A DNA stretch of 64,000 bases, from positions 1 to 64,000 of the forward strand of contig JAKAQP010000004.1 in assembly GCA_021822485.1 (NCBI GenBank), written 5' to 3'. The DNA is from a bacterium (lineage in GTDB: Bacteria > SZUA-79 > Acidulodesulfobacterales > Acidulodesulfobacteraceae). Position 1 is the first letter of the stretch. Each line of letters starts with the position of its first letter. The notes under the pieces were generated by a model. It was given only the letters and a program-made list of their open reading frames with translations, was not told the origin of the DNA and did no database searches. The position numbers and the translations under genes are program-made. Positions 30,027-39,188 of the stretch are shown here, piece after piece.

Positions 30027-31325
30027 TTAAATCCCGTTCATATATAAAGGTCTTAAAAAAATTATCTTAATAGGAGTACCCGCCGGCAAAGTAATACTAA
30101 TGTTTTGATTGGACTGCGCATAACCGTTAAGTCCGTTTTCTGCGTCGTTAAGTTCGTTTTGCGCTACGTTTTGCCGAACCTGATCCTGAAAAGTATATGG
30201 ATTAGAGGAGTTAACGCTTGACCCTCCTCCTACGAAAATAGACGCCGCGCCGACTATGCCCTGCGCTATAGAAGTTAATATATTTCCTGCATAATGATTA
30301 TGGACGTCGCCCTTTACGCCGCCGGAACCGTCGGGCATCATCGCTATTGCGTCTATGGTCAAAGATTTTCCGGAATGCTCTATAATCTTATTAAAATTTA
30401 TGTTAAGCCTGTTTAAAGAATGTTTTACGCTTACCGTTCCAAAAAATTCGGCTCCTTTTTCGAAAACCCGTTTGCCGCCGCGATAATAACCCGAAACGGA
30501 TACGGCTATTACCGGAACGGACGTATTATACGAAAAAATTTTATATTTCGTGTAGGCGTTTATTACTGCGCCTTGCGGGACGGCTATTTCTGAATAAGCT
30601 GTTTTCTGCGGAAAACCGCCGTTTTTTCGCTGGCCTTTGACGGTTTTTAAACCTCTTTCTTTATTTAAAATATATTTTCCGTAGCTTGCTTTTATAAAAA
30701 CTACGGTTTTTTTCGTTATCTGAGCCGCCGAACCGCTTCGAGAGTTCAAGTCGTGTCCGCCGTATCCGTTACCGTTACCTACGCCCGAATTAAATTTTAT
30801 CCTGCGGTTCAAATTATCTGCTTCTTTTTTAAATTTAACGTTAAATTTTTTTCTTCTTATCTTATTCGACTTGGAACTTAAACGATTTTTTTCTACGGAA
30901 TTACTTTTACCGCTTTCATTAAAAACCGCAGGAGAAAACATTTTTTTATCGTTTATAACGGTATTGTTCTTCACGACTTTTTTCACGACTTTTTCCGGTT
31001 TTCCGCTTAATATATATTTTATAAAAAGCAAGGCGGTAATTAATATAGCTAAAATTATCAGCGGTAATTTAAAATAGCGTAAAAAATCTTTTCCAGATAA
31101 TTTTTTTGGAACTGCAGGGTTTGAATTATAAATATCTTTGCCGTCGTCGGCTCCGTCGTCATATATGGCGTCGACCGTTTCATTTTTGTTTCCGCTTTCA
31201 TTTCCGCTTCCGCTTTTACTTTTTCTTTTACTTTCGTTAAAATTAACGTAATTATCGTTATAACTGTCGCCGTTCTCTAATTCTTCTTCTTTGATTACGT
31301 TAGAATCGTTTAAATTTTCAAACAT
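30027..31325 (-). CDS. VirB10/TrbI-like T4SS scaffold protein
   Basis: Single N-terminal TM; AVPQGAVINAYTKYKIFSYNTSVPVIAVSVSG...FFGTVSVKHSLNRLNINFNKI...TLPAGTPIKIIFLRPLYM. Confidence 0.82.
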   Translation of the reverse strand: MFENLNDSNVIKEEELENGDSYNDNYVNFNESKRKSKSGSGNESGNKNETVDAIYDDGADDGKDIYNSNPAVPKKLSGKDFLRYFKLPLIILAILITALLFIKYILSGKPEKVVKKVVKNNTVINDKKMFSPAVFNESGKSNSVEKNRLSSKSNKIRRKKFNVKFKKEADNLNRRIKFNSGVGNGNGYGGHDLNSRSGSAAQITKKTVVFIKASYGKYILNKERGLKTVKGQRKNGGFPQKTAYSEIAVPQGAVINAYTKYKIFSYNTSVPVIAVSVSGYYRGGKRVFEKGAEFFGTVSVKHSLNRLNINFNKIIEHSGKSLTIDAIAMMPDGSGGVKGDVHNHYAGNILTSIAQGIVGAASIFVGGGSSVNSSNPYTFQDQVRQNVAQNELNDAENGLNGYAQSNQNISITLPAGTPIKIIFLRPLYMNGI

Positions 31326-31328
31326 CCT

Positions 31329-31991
31329 TTAAGCTCCTCCAAGCTTTAAACTGCTGAAATAAACCACTTCTAAACCGAATGGATACTGAACGCTTCTTTT
31401 GATTCTTTTAAGAATTAATTTGTCTTCGTAGGCCGCCGCATTCTTCGCTGAAGTATCGGAATTAGATATTACGGTTCGTATAACGTAAAGTTTTAATTCG
31501 TCGTGATTGACGGTCTGCTTAATTAACTTTATTTTTTTAAATTTTATTTTTGAAGTAATATCTGCTTTCTCCATTTTTTGAACAAACCGGCTTCTTATTA
31601 TAGCCCTGAGCGTTTTTTTGCCGTATGTTTCCGACATTTTATTTAATGCGCGGGAAAGTTCCGTTTTTATCATTATCGAATTAAATCCGGTAAATTCCCT
31701 TACGAAACTTTTTGAAAAATATACTATTTCACCCATTCCCGTTTTATTATTAAAGGGCAGATTTCTCAATACCTTTGCGTTTCCAGCCGAATTAACCCTT
31801 ATTACTACCGGAATTCTGTTTGCTTTATAAGTATAAAAAGCAGTCAATAAAGATGTCAAAGTAATTAAAGACATTAAGACTATTATTATTTTTAGGGCCG
31901 TATTCTGTGCTTCCAAATCGCCCCATATTTCGTAAAACAACCTGCCGTTTCTTTTTTTATGACCGTCTTTATAATTAAAAAGATTAGACAT
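31329..31991 (-). CDS. VirB8/TraE-like T4SS inner-membrane protein
   Basis: Cytosolic N-terminus, single TM (LKIIIVLMSLITLTSLLTAFY), beta-rich periplasmic domain; position next to VirB10. Confidence 0.65.
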   Translation of the reverse strand: MSNLFNYKDGHKKRNGRLFYEIWGDLEAQNTALKIIIVLMSLITLTSLLTAFYTYKANRIPVVIRVNSAGNAKVLRNLPFNNKTGMGEIVYFSKSFVREFTGFNSIMIKTELSRALNKMSETYGKKTLRAIIRSRFVQKMEKADITSKIKFKKIKLIKQTVNHDELKLYVIRTVISNSDTSAKNAAAYEDKLILKRIKRSVQYPFGLEVVYFSSLKLGGA

Positions 31992-32056
31992 ATAGTATTT
32001 ATCCTGATTTTCTATATTTATAATTTTTAATATTTATTTTTTATAATTTTTTTATA

Positions 32057-33250
32057 TTATGAAACGGCGGCAATTCCTGCAGAAACGACTTTTGATTTTA
32101 CGTTTTTAATTTTTTCATGCGCTTCGCCGCTTATACCTTCAAATAATTTTGCTACTAAAAAAGGAACCGAAACGTTTATTACTATCATTACGATAAAAAC
32201 GGTTATAACTTCCGCAAAGGTAAATAATCCAAGAATATTGCCTATTCCGCTTCCCGTAGAAGGCATATTTGCAGATTCCATTTTGCTTAATATAGTAAAA
32301 AAAATAAGCTGTTCGAGAGCAACCATAACCCCCCAGAACGATATTTCTACAAACATTTTAAACCATTTACCGAATATTCCTCTCATATAAGGTATAGTTT
32401 CAAAACCGAGTATTATTGGACACATCGAAAATAAAAGCCCTAAAAATACAAGCTGAATTAACGCCATAAAAAGTTGTACCGCAAGATAAATTATATTAAA
32501 CAAAAACCATATTATACCCATAAGAACGGCTCCGGTTATGGCATGCATAGCGCCGGCAAGCCACGAAACCGGATTGAGATTCCAGCCGCTTTCTACTGAT
32601 GCAGTACCGTTTGAAGAAATGGTCGGTATGGAAACCGAATGAATGCTGCCCGAAATAGAAGAAACTATCTGCGAAACAGACTGACCTATCCCCAATATGT
32701 TTTGCTTTATCAGATAAAGCTGAATTTTATCGGCTAAAGTCAATATAAGCTGGGCAAAATTAGACTGCCCGGTCTGCTTCCATGAAAGAAAGCCTATAGC
32801 TATCAAAGCCGTTCTTAAAAATAATCCGTAATAATTAAAAACAGCTCCCGTTAATTCTGCGCGGTATCCTTCAAAAAAAGAAAGGACTATTCCAAGCGCA
32901 AATAAAAAATAGAACATATATGTAACGAAGGTACTCAGTTCGGAGTCGTTATTCAATGCCGAAGGAATAGAATCGATAGAAAGCATGCTTAAATCTTCGC
33001 CGTTTTTAAGTTTTGAAATAGAAAGGGCGGATTGACTCACCGCCGTATCGTTTGATTTTGCCCCTTCCTTTTTAGAAGAAGCGGCTGAGGCGGGAGGATT
33101 GGCCGCATAACATTTTTTTGCGTTAAAAATAGAGGAAACAGACCAAAAAATTAACAATATAGATAAAATTACCGCCAAAAATGCAGCAAGGATTATAAAA
33201 AAATTATAGCGCAAATTATGCTTTAAACCTGTATATATTTTCATTTCCAT
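32057..33250 (-). CDS. VirB6/TrbL-like polytopic T4SS membrane protein
   Basis: Multiple TM helices; FWGVMVALEQLIFFTIL; cluster position. Confidence 0.65.
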   Translation of the reverse strand: MEMKIYTGLKHNLRYNFFIILAAFLAVILSILLIFWSVSSIFNAKKCYAANPPASAASSKKEGAKSNDTAVSQSALSISKLKNGEDLSMLSIDSIPSALNNDSELSTFVTYMFYFLFALGIVLSFFEGYRAELTGAVFNYYGLFLRTALIAIGFLSWKQTGQSNFAQLILTLADKIQLYLIKQNILGIGQSVSQIVSSISGSIHSVSIPTISSNGTASVESGWNLNPVSWLAGAMHAITGAVLMGIIWFLFNIIYLAVQLFMALIQLVFLGLLFSMCPIILGFETIPYMRGIFGKWFKMFVEISFWGVMVALEQLIFFTILSKMESANMPSTGSGIGNILGLFTFAEVITVFIVMIVINVSVPFLVAKLFEGISGEAHEKIKNVKSKVVSAGIAAVS

Positions 33251-33359
33251 GTTTTTTAATTTCCATTTTTTTAAACATTTTTTAAAAATATTTGTTTTAA
33301 TTTTTTTTTAATTATTAAGAATCGGTTAAGGTTAATGGGTAATGAGTTGAATATAAAAT

Positions 33360-34496
33360 TTACATAGTAGTTTTAGTATAATAATTTAAACCGGGGGTCG
33401 GATTTGTTTGCGGCATAATAACCGAACCGGTATGTTCTTTTTTAATTTCTTCCGCCGATTTATCTAATTCTATCTGCTTAAGCTGACTTTCCATATAACC
33501 TAAATTCTTTAAACTAGATGCGTTTTCTTCAGCCATAATAGTTAAAATAGAACTTTGATACGCATAATAATTTGAGCTGTTTTTTAATGCCTCCCCGGAA
33601 ATTTCGTTCATAAATTCAGAGCCTTCCAACTCCGTCTTGTGAGCTCTTGCCGCGGATAATCCAGCATTATAAAGCCCTGAAGATGCGGTATCGATTAGCA
33701 ATCCGCCGGCTAAATCGGTGCATCCTCCTACGGGATTTCCGTTATCATCAAAAGAATAACCGTAGTCAAGGGAAGAACAGTTCAGAGTTTCGTTTGCATT
33801 GCCAGAATTTCCTCCCGAATTGAAAATTGTCTCCCGGGAAAACAAAGCGGAACCGTTTTCAAGATTAGATTTATTTAAAGAGCTCTCTGGGTCTGCCGAA
33901 CCTCCCGATGCAAATACTTCGGGATTATAAGCGTTTTCTCCCGAAACAACGGCGCTGAGATTGCCGTATTCCGACGATTCGTAATTGATATTGGAATTAA
34001 TACCTGATACAAGATTTTGTAAAGAGTTCGTTTCGGTATCGCTTCCGGTCAAATCCTGCGGAATTTGATTAAAAGCCGAATTAATTTGACTGTTTAAATT
34101 ATTTATACTGTCTACGGCATCTCCTACGGAATTGACTAAATGGTTTATTTTATCGAAATTTATTAATATATTCTGATACTCTTCCTGCATATTCGAAACG
34201 TCTGCAGTCAGTTTATCTACTGTTGCCATTGCTTCCGAAAGTCCGGGTCCGGGATTAAAAAGAGGTCCCCCGCTTGCCCCCGGCGCGTAACCAAGAGTCC
34301 CCGCCAGCCCTTGAAGGGCAGAAAATGCGCCGTTTGCCGCAGTTTCGACGGACTGTATCTGACCGGATATCGCGCTTATATCCGGAATCGGCAGGGGCAA
34401 TCCGTAAGAAACTCCCGTCAAATATGCCGAAACTGTAAAAATAGCTATAACCGATGCTATCAGCGGTTTATTTTTTAGGTTTATCTTTATTTTCAT
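33360..34496 (-). CDS. VirB5/TrbJ-like periplasmic T4SS protein
   Basis: Signal peptide, coiled/helical region and C-terminal IMAEENASSLKNLGYMESQLKQIE; position between VirB4 and VirB6. Confidence 0.5.
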   Translation of the reverse strand: MKIKINLKNKPLIASVIAIFTVSAYLTGVSYGLPLPIPDISAISGQIQSVETAANGAFSALQGLAGTLGYAPGASGGPLFNPGPGLSEAMATVDKLTADVSNMQEEYQNILINFDKINHLVNSVGDAVDSINNLNSQINSAFNQIPQDLTGSDTETNSLQNLVSGINSNINYESSEYGNLSAVVSGENAYNPEVFASGGSADPESSLNKSNLENGSALFSRETIFNSGGNSGNANETLNCSSLDYGYSFDDNGNPVGGCTDLAGGLLIDTASSGLYNAGLSAARAHKTELEGSEFMNEISGEALKNSSNYYAYQSSILTIMAEENASSLKNLGYMESQLKQIELDKSAEEIKKEHTGSVIMPQTNPTPGLNYYTKTTM

Positions 34497-34524
34497 TCTA
34501 TTTTCTCCGCTTATATAAAAAACT

Positions 34525-37110
34525 TTACAAATTTTTATTGATACCGTAAGGTCCGTTAGGATATTTTTCCGCCAGAATATAAAGCCGTTCCTTTAAAGTT
34601 TTATTCGGATAAAGCCGTTCTATCCGCCTTTCTAATTCTTCGTCTTCGGACGATTTACAGCAAAGCCAGTATTCAAAAGGGTCTGGGGAATTTCTTATAA
34701 CCGACGAATCTTTTCCGAATTTTAAAAGATATTCGGAATAATGTCCTTTGACTACCTTAAGATTTTTTACTATATTTATCTCTTTTTCGTTTAGTCCGCA
34801 CGTTTTTAAGTCGTTTTCCGAAACTTCTCCGTCAAGCTGGCAAAATATTTTTACCGACGAATTTTCTATTATGCTTTTACCTACGGCACCGGCCTTTAAC
34901 AAATCGCCCGGCTCCTGCGTAATGCTCCATACCATAGAACCCCATTTTGCGGACGTTTTGTACAGATGCATTATCAGCTCCGCAAGTTTAGAGTCCCCCA
35001 TAAATTCCCAGCATTCATCGTAAAAGAAAAAAACTTTTGCCGATTTATCGTACATTTTCTTAAAAGATATATTTTTTATAATTGCGAACACTACTTTTTG
35101 CAAATCTTCGTGTCCTTTTAACTTCTGCAGGTCAAATATTACTATTTTATTATCTATATTTATACCGTTCTTCCTGTTTATAAGCATTCCGTAAGGAGAA
35201 GAAATATCCGTCCACTGAAACAGATTTTTACCCATTTCCATAGCTCTTTGTTTATCTTGAATATCCCTGGCTTCGCCGTAATCGAATAAAATGTTGTTTA
35301 TATCCGATATTATAGGCATATCTTCATAGTCATCTATATTGTCGTAAGCCGCCTGCACGGCTCTCGATATTATGGTTCTGTCGTTGGGCGATAATTTTTT
35401 TTCCGGTTCTACCATTAGTCCTATTATACCCGTCAGAAAAACCATAATATCGGGGTCGAAAGCCTCTTCTCCGTTTATTTCTTTGACGAAGTATTTTTTC
35501 GGAGGGAAAGGATTTATGCAGTAAGAGCCGTCGAGGTCGATTTCGATATAGTCGCCGTTAAATATTTTGCAGAATTTTTTGTAAGTTCCTCCTATATCAA
35601 CCCCTACTATATGGTAATCGTCTCCGGATATGTAAAAATTGCTTAAAAATCCGTTCAGCATAAAACCTTTTCCGCTTCTCGTTTTGCCGAAAACTATTCC
35701 GTGTTTCGACGGCAGACGGTTTTCGTAAAGGTCGAGTCTTACCGCTTCCCCTCTGTCGTTTATTAACGGAATAGCGCATCTTTCCGTCCCTCTAAACCCT
35801 TCGTTAAGCGGTATGAAAGGCGCTGCCGCAGTCGAAATAGACGTTTTAAATCTCCTGTTAAAACGCGACTGACCGGGCAAAAAAGAAAGATAAAGTTTAT
35901 GATGCTCCATGTCGTCTATTATGCCCTCCATTCCGTTAAAATTTTTAAAGGATTCAAGGAGTTTTACAGCCTTCATATTCAAGTCTTCCAAGTTTCTGGA
36001 CTTTATTCTAGCACATAAAGAAAACTCTACGACTTTCTTTTTAAGTTTTGAAACCGATTCTAAAAATTCATCCAGTTGTTCGGTGATATTAACTCCTTTA
36101 TAATCGGTATATCCGCCATTTACGGCTTCCGTCAGGCTTGCCTTTATATTCCTGTCGGTCTGTATTTTTTCCATAGTTTTTTCCTGTTCCGGAATATTAA
36201 AAGATACTGCTATATCGTAAGGAAAAAAATCATCTTCCGTCCCTGACCCGTTTAAGTTTAAAAGGGGCGTTATACCGAATGAATCTATTTTTGACGGAAG
36301 TCTGTGCATGTTTATAAATTTATAATAATATCCGTCTATATAAAAAAAATCTTTTTTAATTTCGGCATACGAATATATAATCTGACTCCTGAAAGTAGAA
36401 CCATCCAGCATATTTTCCCATTTCGGCGCTTTAACTCCGGACGTAAATCTTAAAGGGTTTAATTCTTCGTAAAAATAGTCCACAAGCTCCTGATTATCCA
36501 TTCTTTTTAAATTTAAATCCAGATTGGAAGATATAAAGCCGAGATTATTCTCTACGTTTTTTAATTTTCTTTTTATAACTTTTTTATCGCAGCCGGCGTT
36601 TAATTTTGCGATAGAATTAATAGAAGACTTTAAATCTATCTTAATAAGGCTGCCGGCAAAATCGGCAAATTTAGACGTTAATCCGGTTTTACCCGTATTT
36701 GAGCGAAGATTTAAACCGTTAATAGTGCAAAAAAGATATATATTAACGTTTTTAATATTTTTAGACCATAGATGCTTTATCTTATTTTCTTTGATATATT
36801 TAAAATTTTCGGGCGGCACGGAAGAGCTTTCGTAGTTAGAAATAAATTTTTTATTTTTGTCGTCTATTTTGTAAATCCATTGAAGACTAATGTTTTCGTC
36901 CATAAGATTGAGCAGAAGATCGTTAACGTAAGCAGCGTCGTTTACCGTTTTATTTTCGGAGAGATAATAATCAAATCCTTTTACCGAAAAACCTATCGTG
37001 AACGACCCGTCCGCTCCGACGGCTATGCCGTCGTTTACCGACAAAAGGTTAACGTATTTATTTAATGAATCCGAAGGCTCTATTTTTTTTAAAACTGAAT
37101 TTAACAGCAT
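34525..37110 (-). CDS. VirB4/TraC-like T4SS ATPase
   Basis: KHGIVFGKTRSGKGFMLNGFL...VGVDIGGTYKKFCKIFNGDYIEIDLDG...VFFFYDECWEFMGD...SMVWSITQEPGDL. Confidence 0.9.
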   Translation of the reverse strand: MLLNSVLKKIEPSDSLNKYVNLLSVNDGIAVGADGSFTIGFSVKGFDYYLSENKTVNDAAYVNDLLLNLMDENISLQWIYKIDDKNKKFISNYESSSVPPENFKYIKENKIKHLWSKNIKNVNIYLFCTINGLNLRSNTGKTGLTSKFADFAGSLIKIDLKSSINSIAKLNAGCDKKVIKRKLKNVENNLGFISSNLDLNLKRMDNQELVDYFYEELNPLRFTSGVKAPKWENMLDGSTFRSQIIYSYAEIKKDFFYIDGYYYKFINMHRLPSKIDSFGITPLLNLNGSGTEDDFFPYDIAVSFNIPEQEKTMEKIQTDRNIKASLTEAVNGGYTDYKGVNITEQLDEFLESVSKLKKKVVEFSLCARIKSRNLEDLNMKAVKLLESFKNFNGMEGIIDDMEHHKLYLSFLPGQSRFNRRFKTSISTAAAPFIPLNEGFRGTERCAIPLINDRGEAVRLDLYENRLPSKHGIVFGKTRSGKGFMLNGFLSNFYISGDDYHIVGVDIGGTYKKFCKIFNGDYIEIDLDGSYCINPFPPKKYFVKEINGEEAFDPDIMVFLTGIIGLMVEPEKKLSPNDRTIISRAVQAAYDNIDDYEDMPIISDINNILFDYGEARDIQDKQRAMEMGKNLFQWTDISSPYGMLINRKNGINIDNKIVIFDLQKLKGHEDLQKVVFAIIKNISFKKMYDKSAKVFFFYDECWEFMGDSKLAELIMHLYKTSAKWGSMVWSITQEPGDLLKAGAVGKSIIENSSVKIFCQLDGEVSENDLKTCGLNEKEINIVKNLKVVKGHYSEYLLKFGKDSSVIRNSPDPFEYWLCCKSSEDEELERRIERLYPNKTLKERLYILAEKYPNGPYGINKNL

Positions 37111-37120
37111 AAATTTATTC

Positions 37121-37435
37121 TTATTTCTCCTTTTCAGAATTTAAAACGTACAGCTCTTTTTTCGCTAATATAAAAGATAAAAGCGAATTCGTATAAAAAT
37201 CCGGTTTATTTTTCTTATACTTTTTTATAAATATTAATGTTGCGGTATCCAATAATATCGCTATAATAATAGCTTTTTTAAATATTAATATAGAAGCCGT
37301 AGTCAAAAAAATAAAAAATGCCCAGTCATAAATTTCAAGCCCGAATCTAGTTATTTTTCCGTATATTTCGCTGTATATTTTAAATTCGGTATATCCTTGC
37401 GCATTTATTGCTTTGTTCTGTTTTTTTTGAGTCAT
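37121..37435 (-). CDS. VirB3/TraL-like small membrane protein
   Basis: Small TM protein directly upstream of virB4-like gene. Confidence 0.55.
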   Translation of the reverse strand: MTQKKQNKAINAQGYTEFKIYSEIYGKITRFGLEIYDWAFFIFLTTASILIFKKAIIIAILLDTATLIFIKKYKKNKPDFYTNSLLSFILAKKELYVLNSEKEK

Positions 37436-37487
37436 TTTTTATTTTATTTATATGTATTGTTATAATTATTTTTATTTATGCAGCATT

Positions 37488-38033
37488 TTAAGGCTGTCCT
37501 ACAGTAGTTGCGCCATTACCGGCTCCAATATTCATACCTGCTACTGAGCCTCCCGCATTCTGGACTATTCCGAGTATTGCCCCTGTTATAGTCGGAGCAA
37601 GCATAACGCCTGTTCCTGCCGCCGCAGTTATAAACGCTTTTCTTGCGGCATCGGGTTTGTGCTGTTTTATATCGTAAAACCCTTTAACTAAACCTATTGT
37701 AAGGGTAGCGGGAGCAAGCCTGTAGCATATCCACGTCGTAGCTTCGTTTAAAATGCCTGAAGCGCCTATACCGAGCGAACCCTGATTTAAGTTTATCATC
37801 GCGGAAGCGTTTGAAGCGACGGAGATAATACTTCCGAAAGCAAAAACCGATAACAAAACCTTGCCGTAAGATACATTAGTTGCCTTATTTTTTTCAATTT
37901 CGGATTGAATTTTCGCGGCGATATTTATTGAAGCGTTAAGATAAAAATTTTTAAACGTTTCAATAGTTTTAAATGCTTTAAAAGGATTAAAATAATTAAA
38001 ATAAACGGCGTTTTTTAATTTTTTTGCGGACAT
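37488..38033 (-). CDS. VirB2-like pilin/major T4SS subunit candidate
   Basis: Long leader then hydrophobic Gly/Ala-rich segments; first gene of the T4SS operon. Confidence 0.5.
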   Translation of the reverse strand: MSAKKLKNAVYFNYFNPFKAFKTIETFKNFYLNASINIAAKIQSEIEKNKATNVSYGKVLLSVFAFGSIISVASNASAMINLNQGSLGIGASGILNEATTWICYRLAPATLTIGLVKGFYDIKQHKPDAARKAFITAAAGTGVMLAPTITGAILGIVQNAGGSVAGMNIGAGNGATTVGQP

Positions 38034-38262
38034 TTCTGCGCCCCTCCTTAAACTTAACGATTAAATTAATTTAATATCAATACTAAAAACTAAAATAATT
38101 TAGATAATATTATTTAATCATTTTAATGTTTCAGGATTATGACGAAAATGTTAAAAATATGTTAATTTTTTGTTACATTTACGTTACAAAATTCCGCAAA
38201 TAAGGAAGGAAACGGCAATAGCGGGAAAAGGACATAATTCAATTCTGTCCCCGTCAAAAATA

Positions 38263-38772
38263 TTAGTATTTTTCAAAATCTTTAATCGCTTTTCTAAGAT
38301 ATTCGGGAATACGTTTAGGTTTAAAATCTACGTTGTCGACGCAGACTAAGACCGTATATCCGGAGGCAATGTCGGTATGTTCGGTATATGTTGAAGGCAG
38401 AGTTTGTTTAAGTTTCGAGGTTATAGGATATCCGCCGTCTTTCGGCGGATTTTCCGTCTTATTTTCTCTTACTATTTTATAAATAAAGTTAAAACTTGAA
38501 TTTTTTATATATTCTATTTTTGTATATATCTTTAAATCGTCGTCGTATTTCGCAGGATTAAAATATTTGCAGTTGGATTCGGCTACAACGAAGTAAAAGC
38601 CTTCTTTTTCTATGTCGGTATATTTGTAGCCTATATTTTTAAGATATTCCGTCCTTGCAACTTCGAAAAAAACGAAATATTTACCATAATAAACGACGGA
38701 CATTGCATCGGTTTCTTCGTATCTGACCTTTAGTTCGGTGTAAAATTTGAATTCGTCCATTTTATCCTTCAA
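38263..38772 (-). CDS. Acyl-CoA thioesterase, 4HBT/YbgC-like
   Basis: VRYEETDAMSVVYYGKYFVFFEVARTEYLKNIGY hot-dog fold signature. Confidence 0.9.
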   Translation of the reverse strand: MKDKMDEFKFYTELKVRYEETDAMSVVYYGKYFVFFEVARTEYLKNIGYKYTDIEKEGFYFVVAESNCKYFNPAKYDDDLKIYTKIEYIKNSSFNFIYKIVRENKTENPPKDGGYPITSKLKQTLPSTYTEHTDIASGYTVLVCVDNVDFKPKRIPEYLRKAIKDFEKY

Positions 38773-39139
38773 TTTTTAAATATTCCCTTATTTTTTCGTA
38801 AAGTATGTTTTTATCTATAGGTTTTGCGATAAAATCGTTAAACCCAAGAGACATCAGATGTTCTTTATTGCCTGTCATGGCGTGCGCCGTAACCGCAATA
38901 ACGGGAATATCTTTGTATGCTTCATTGCATTTCAGCCTTTTAAATACTTCTATTCCGTCTATTCCTGGAAGTCCAATGTCAAGCAGAATTAAAGAAATAT
39001 CATGATTTTCGTTCGTTTTTTTAAGCGCTTCGTAACCGTCTTCGGCAGTAAATATATCTAAGTCGAAAGGTTCAAGCATTGCCGTAATTAAATCAAGATT
39101 AATCGCATTATCTTCTACAATAAGAATTTTATGGCGCAT
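38762..39139 (-). CDS. Response regulator receiver protein
   Basis: KILIVEDNAINLDLI...LILLDIGLPGIDGIEVF...VTAHAMTG...AKPID. Confidence 0.95.
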   Translation of the reverse strand: MRHKILIVEDNAINLDLITAMLEPFDLDIFTAEDGYEALKKTNENHDISLILLDIGLPGIDGIEVFKRLKCNEAYKDIPVIAVTAHAMTGNKEHLMSLGFNDFIAKPIDKNILYEKIREYLKIEG

Positions 39140-39188
39140 ATTGATTAATTTAATTATTTTTTAATTTATTTTTTTATTTTTTAATTAT

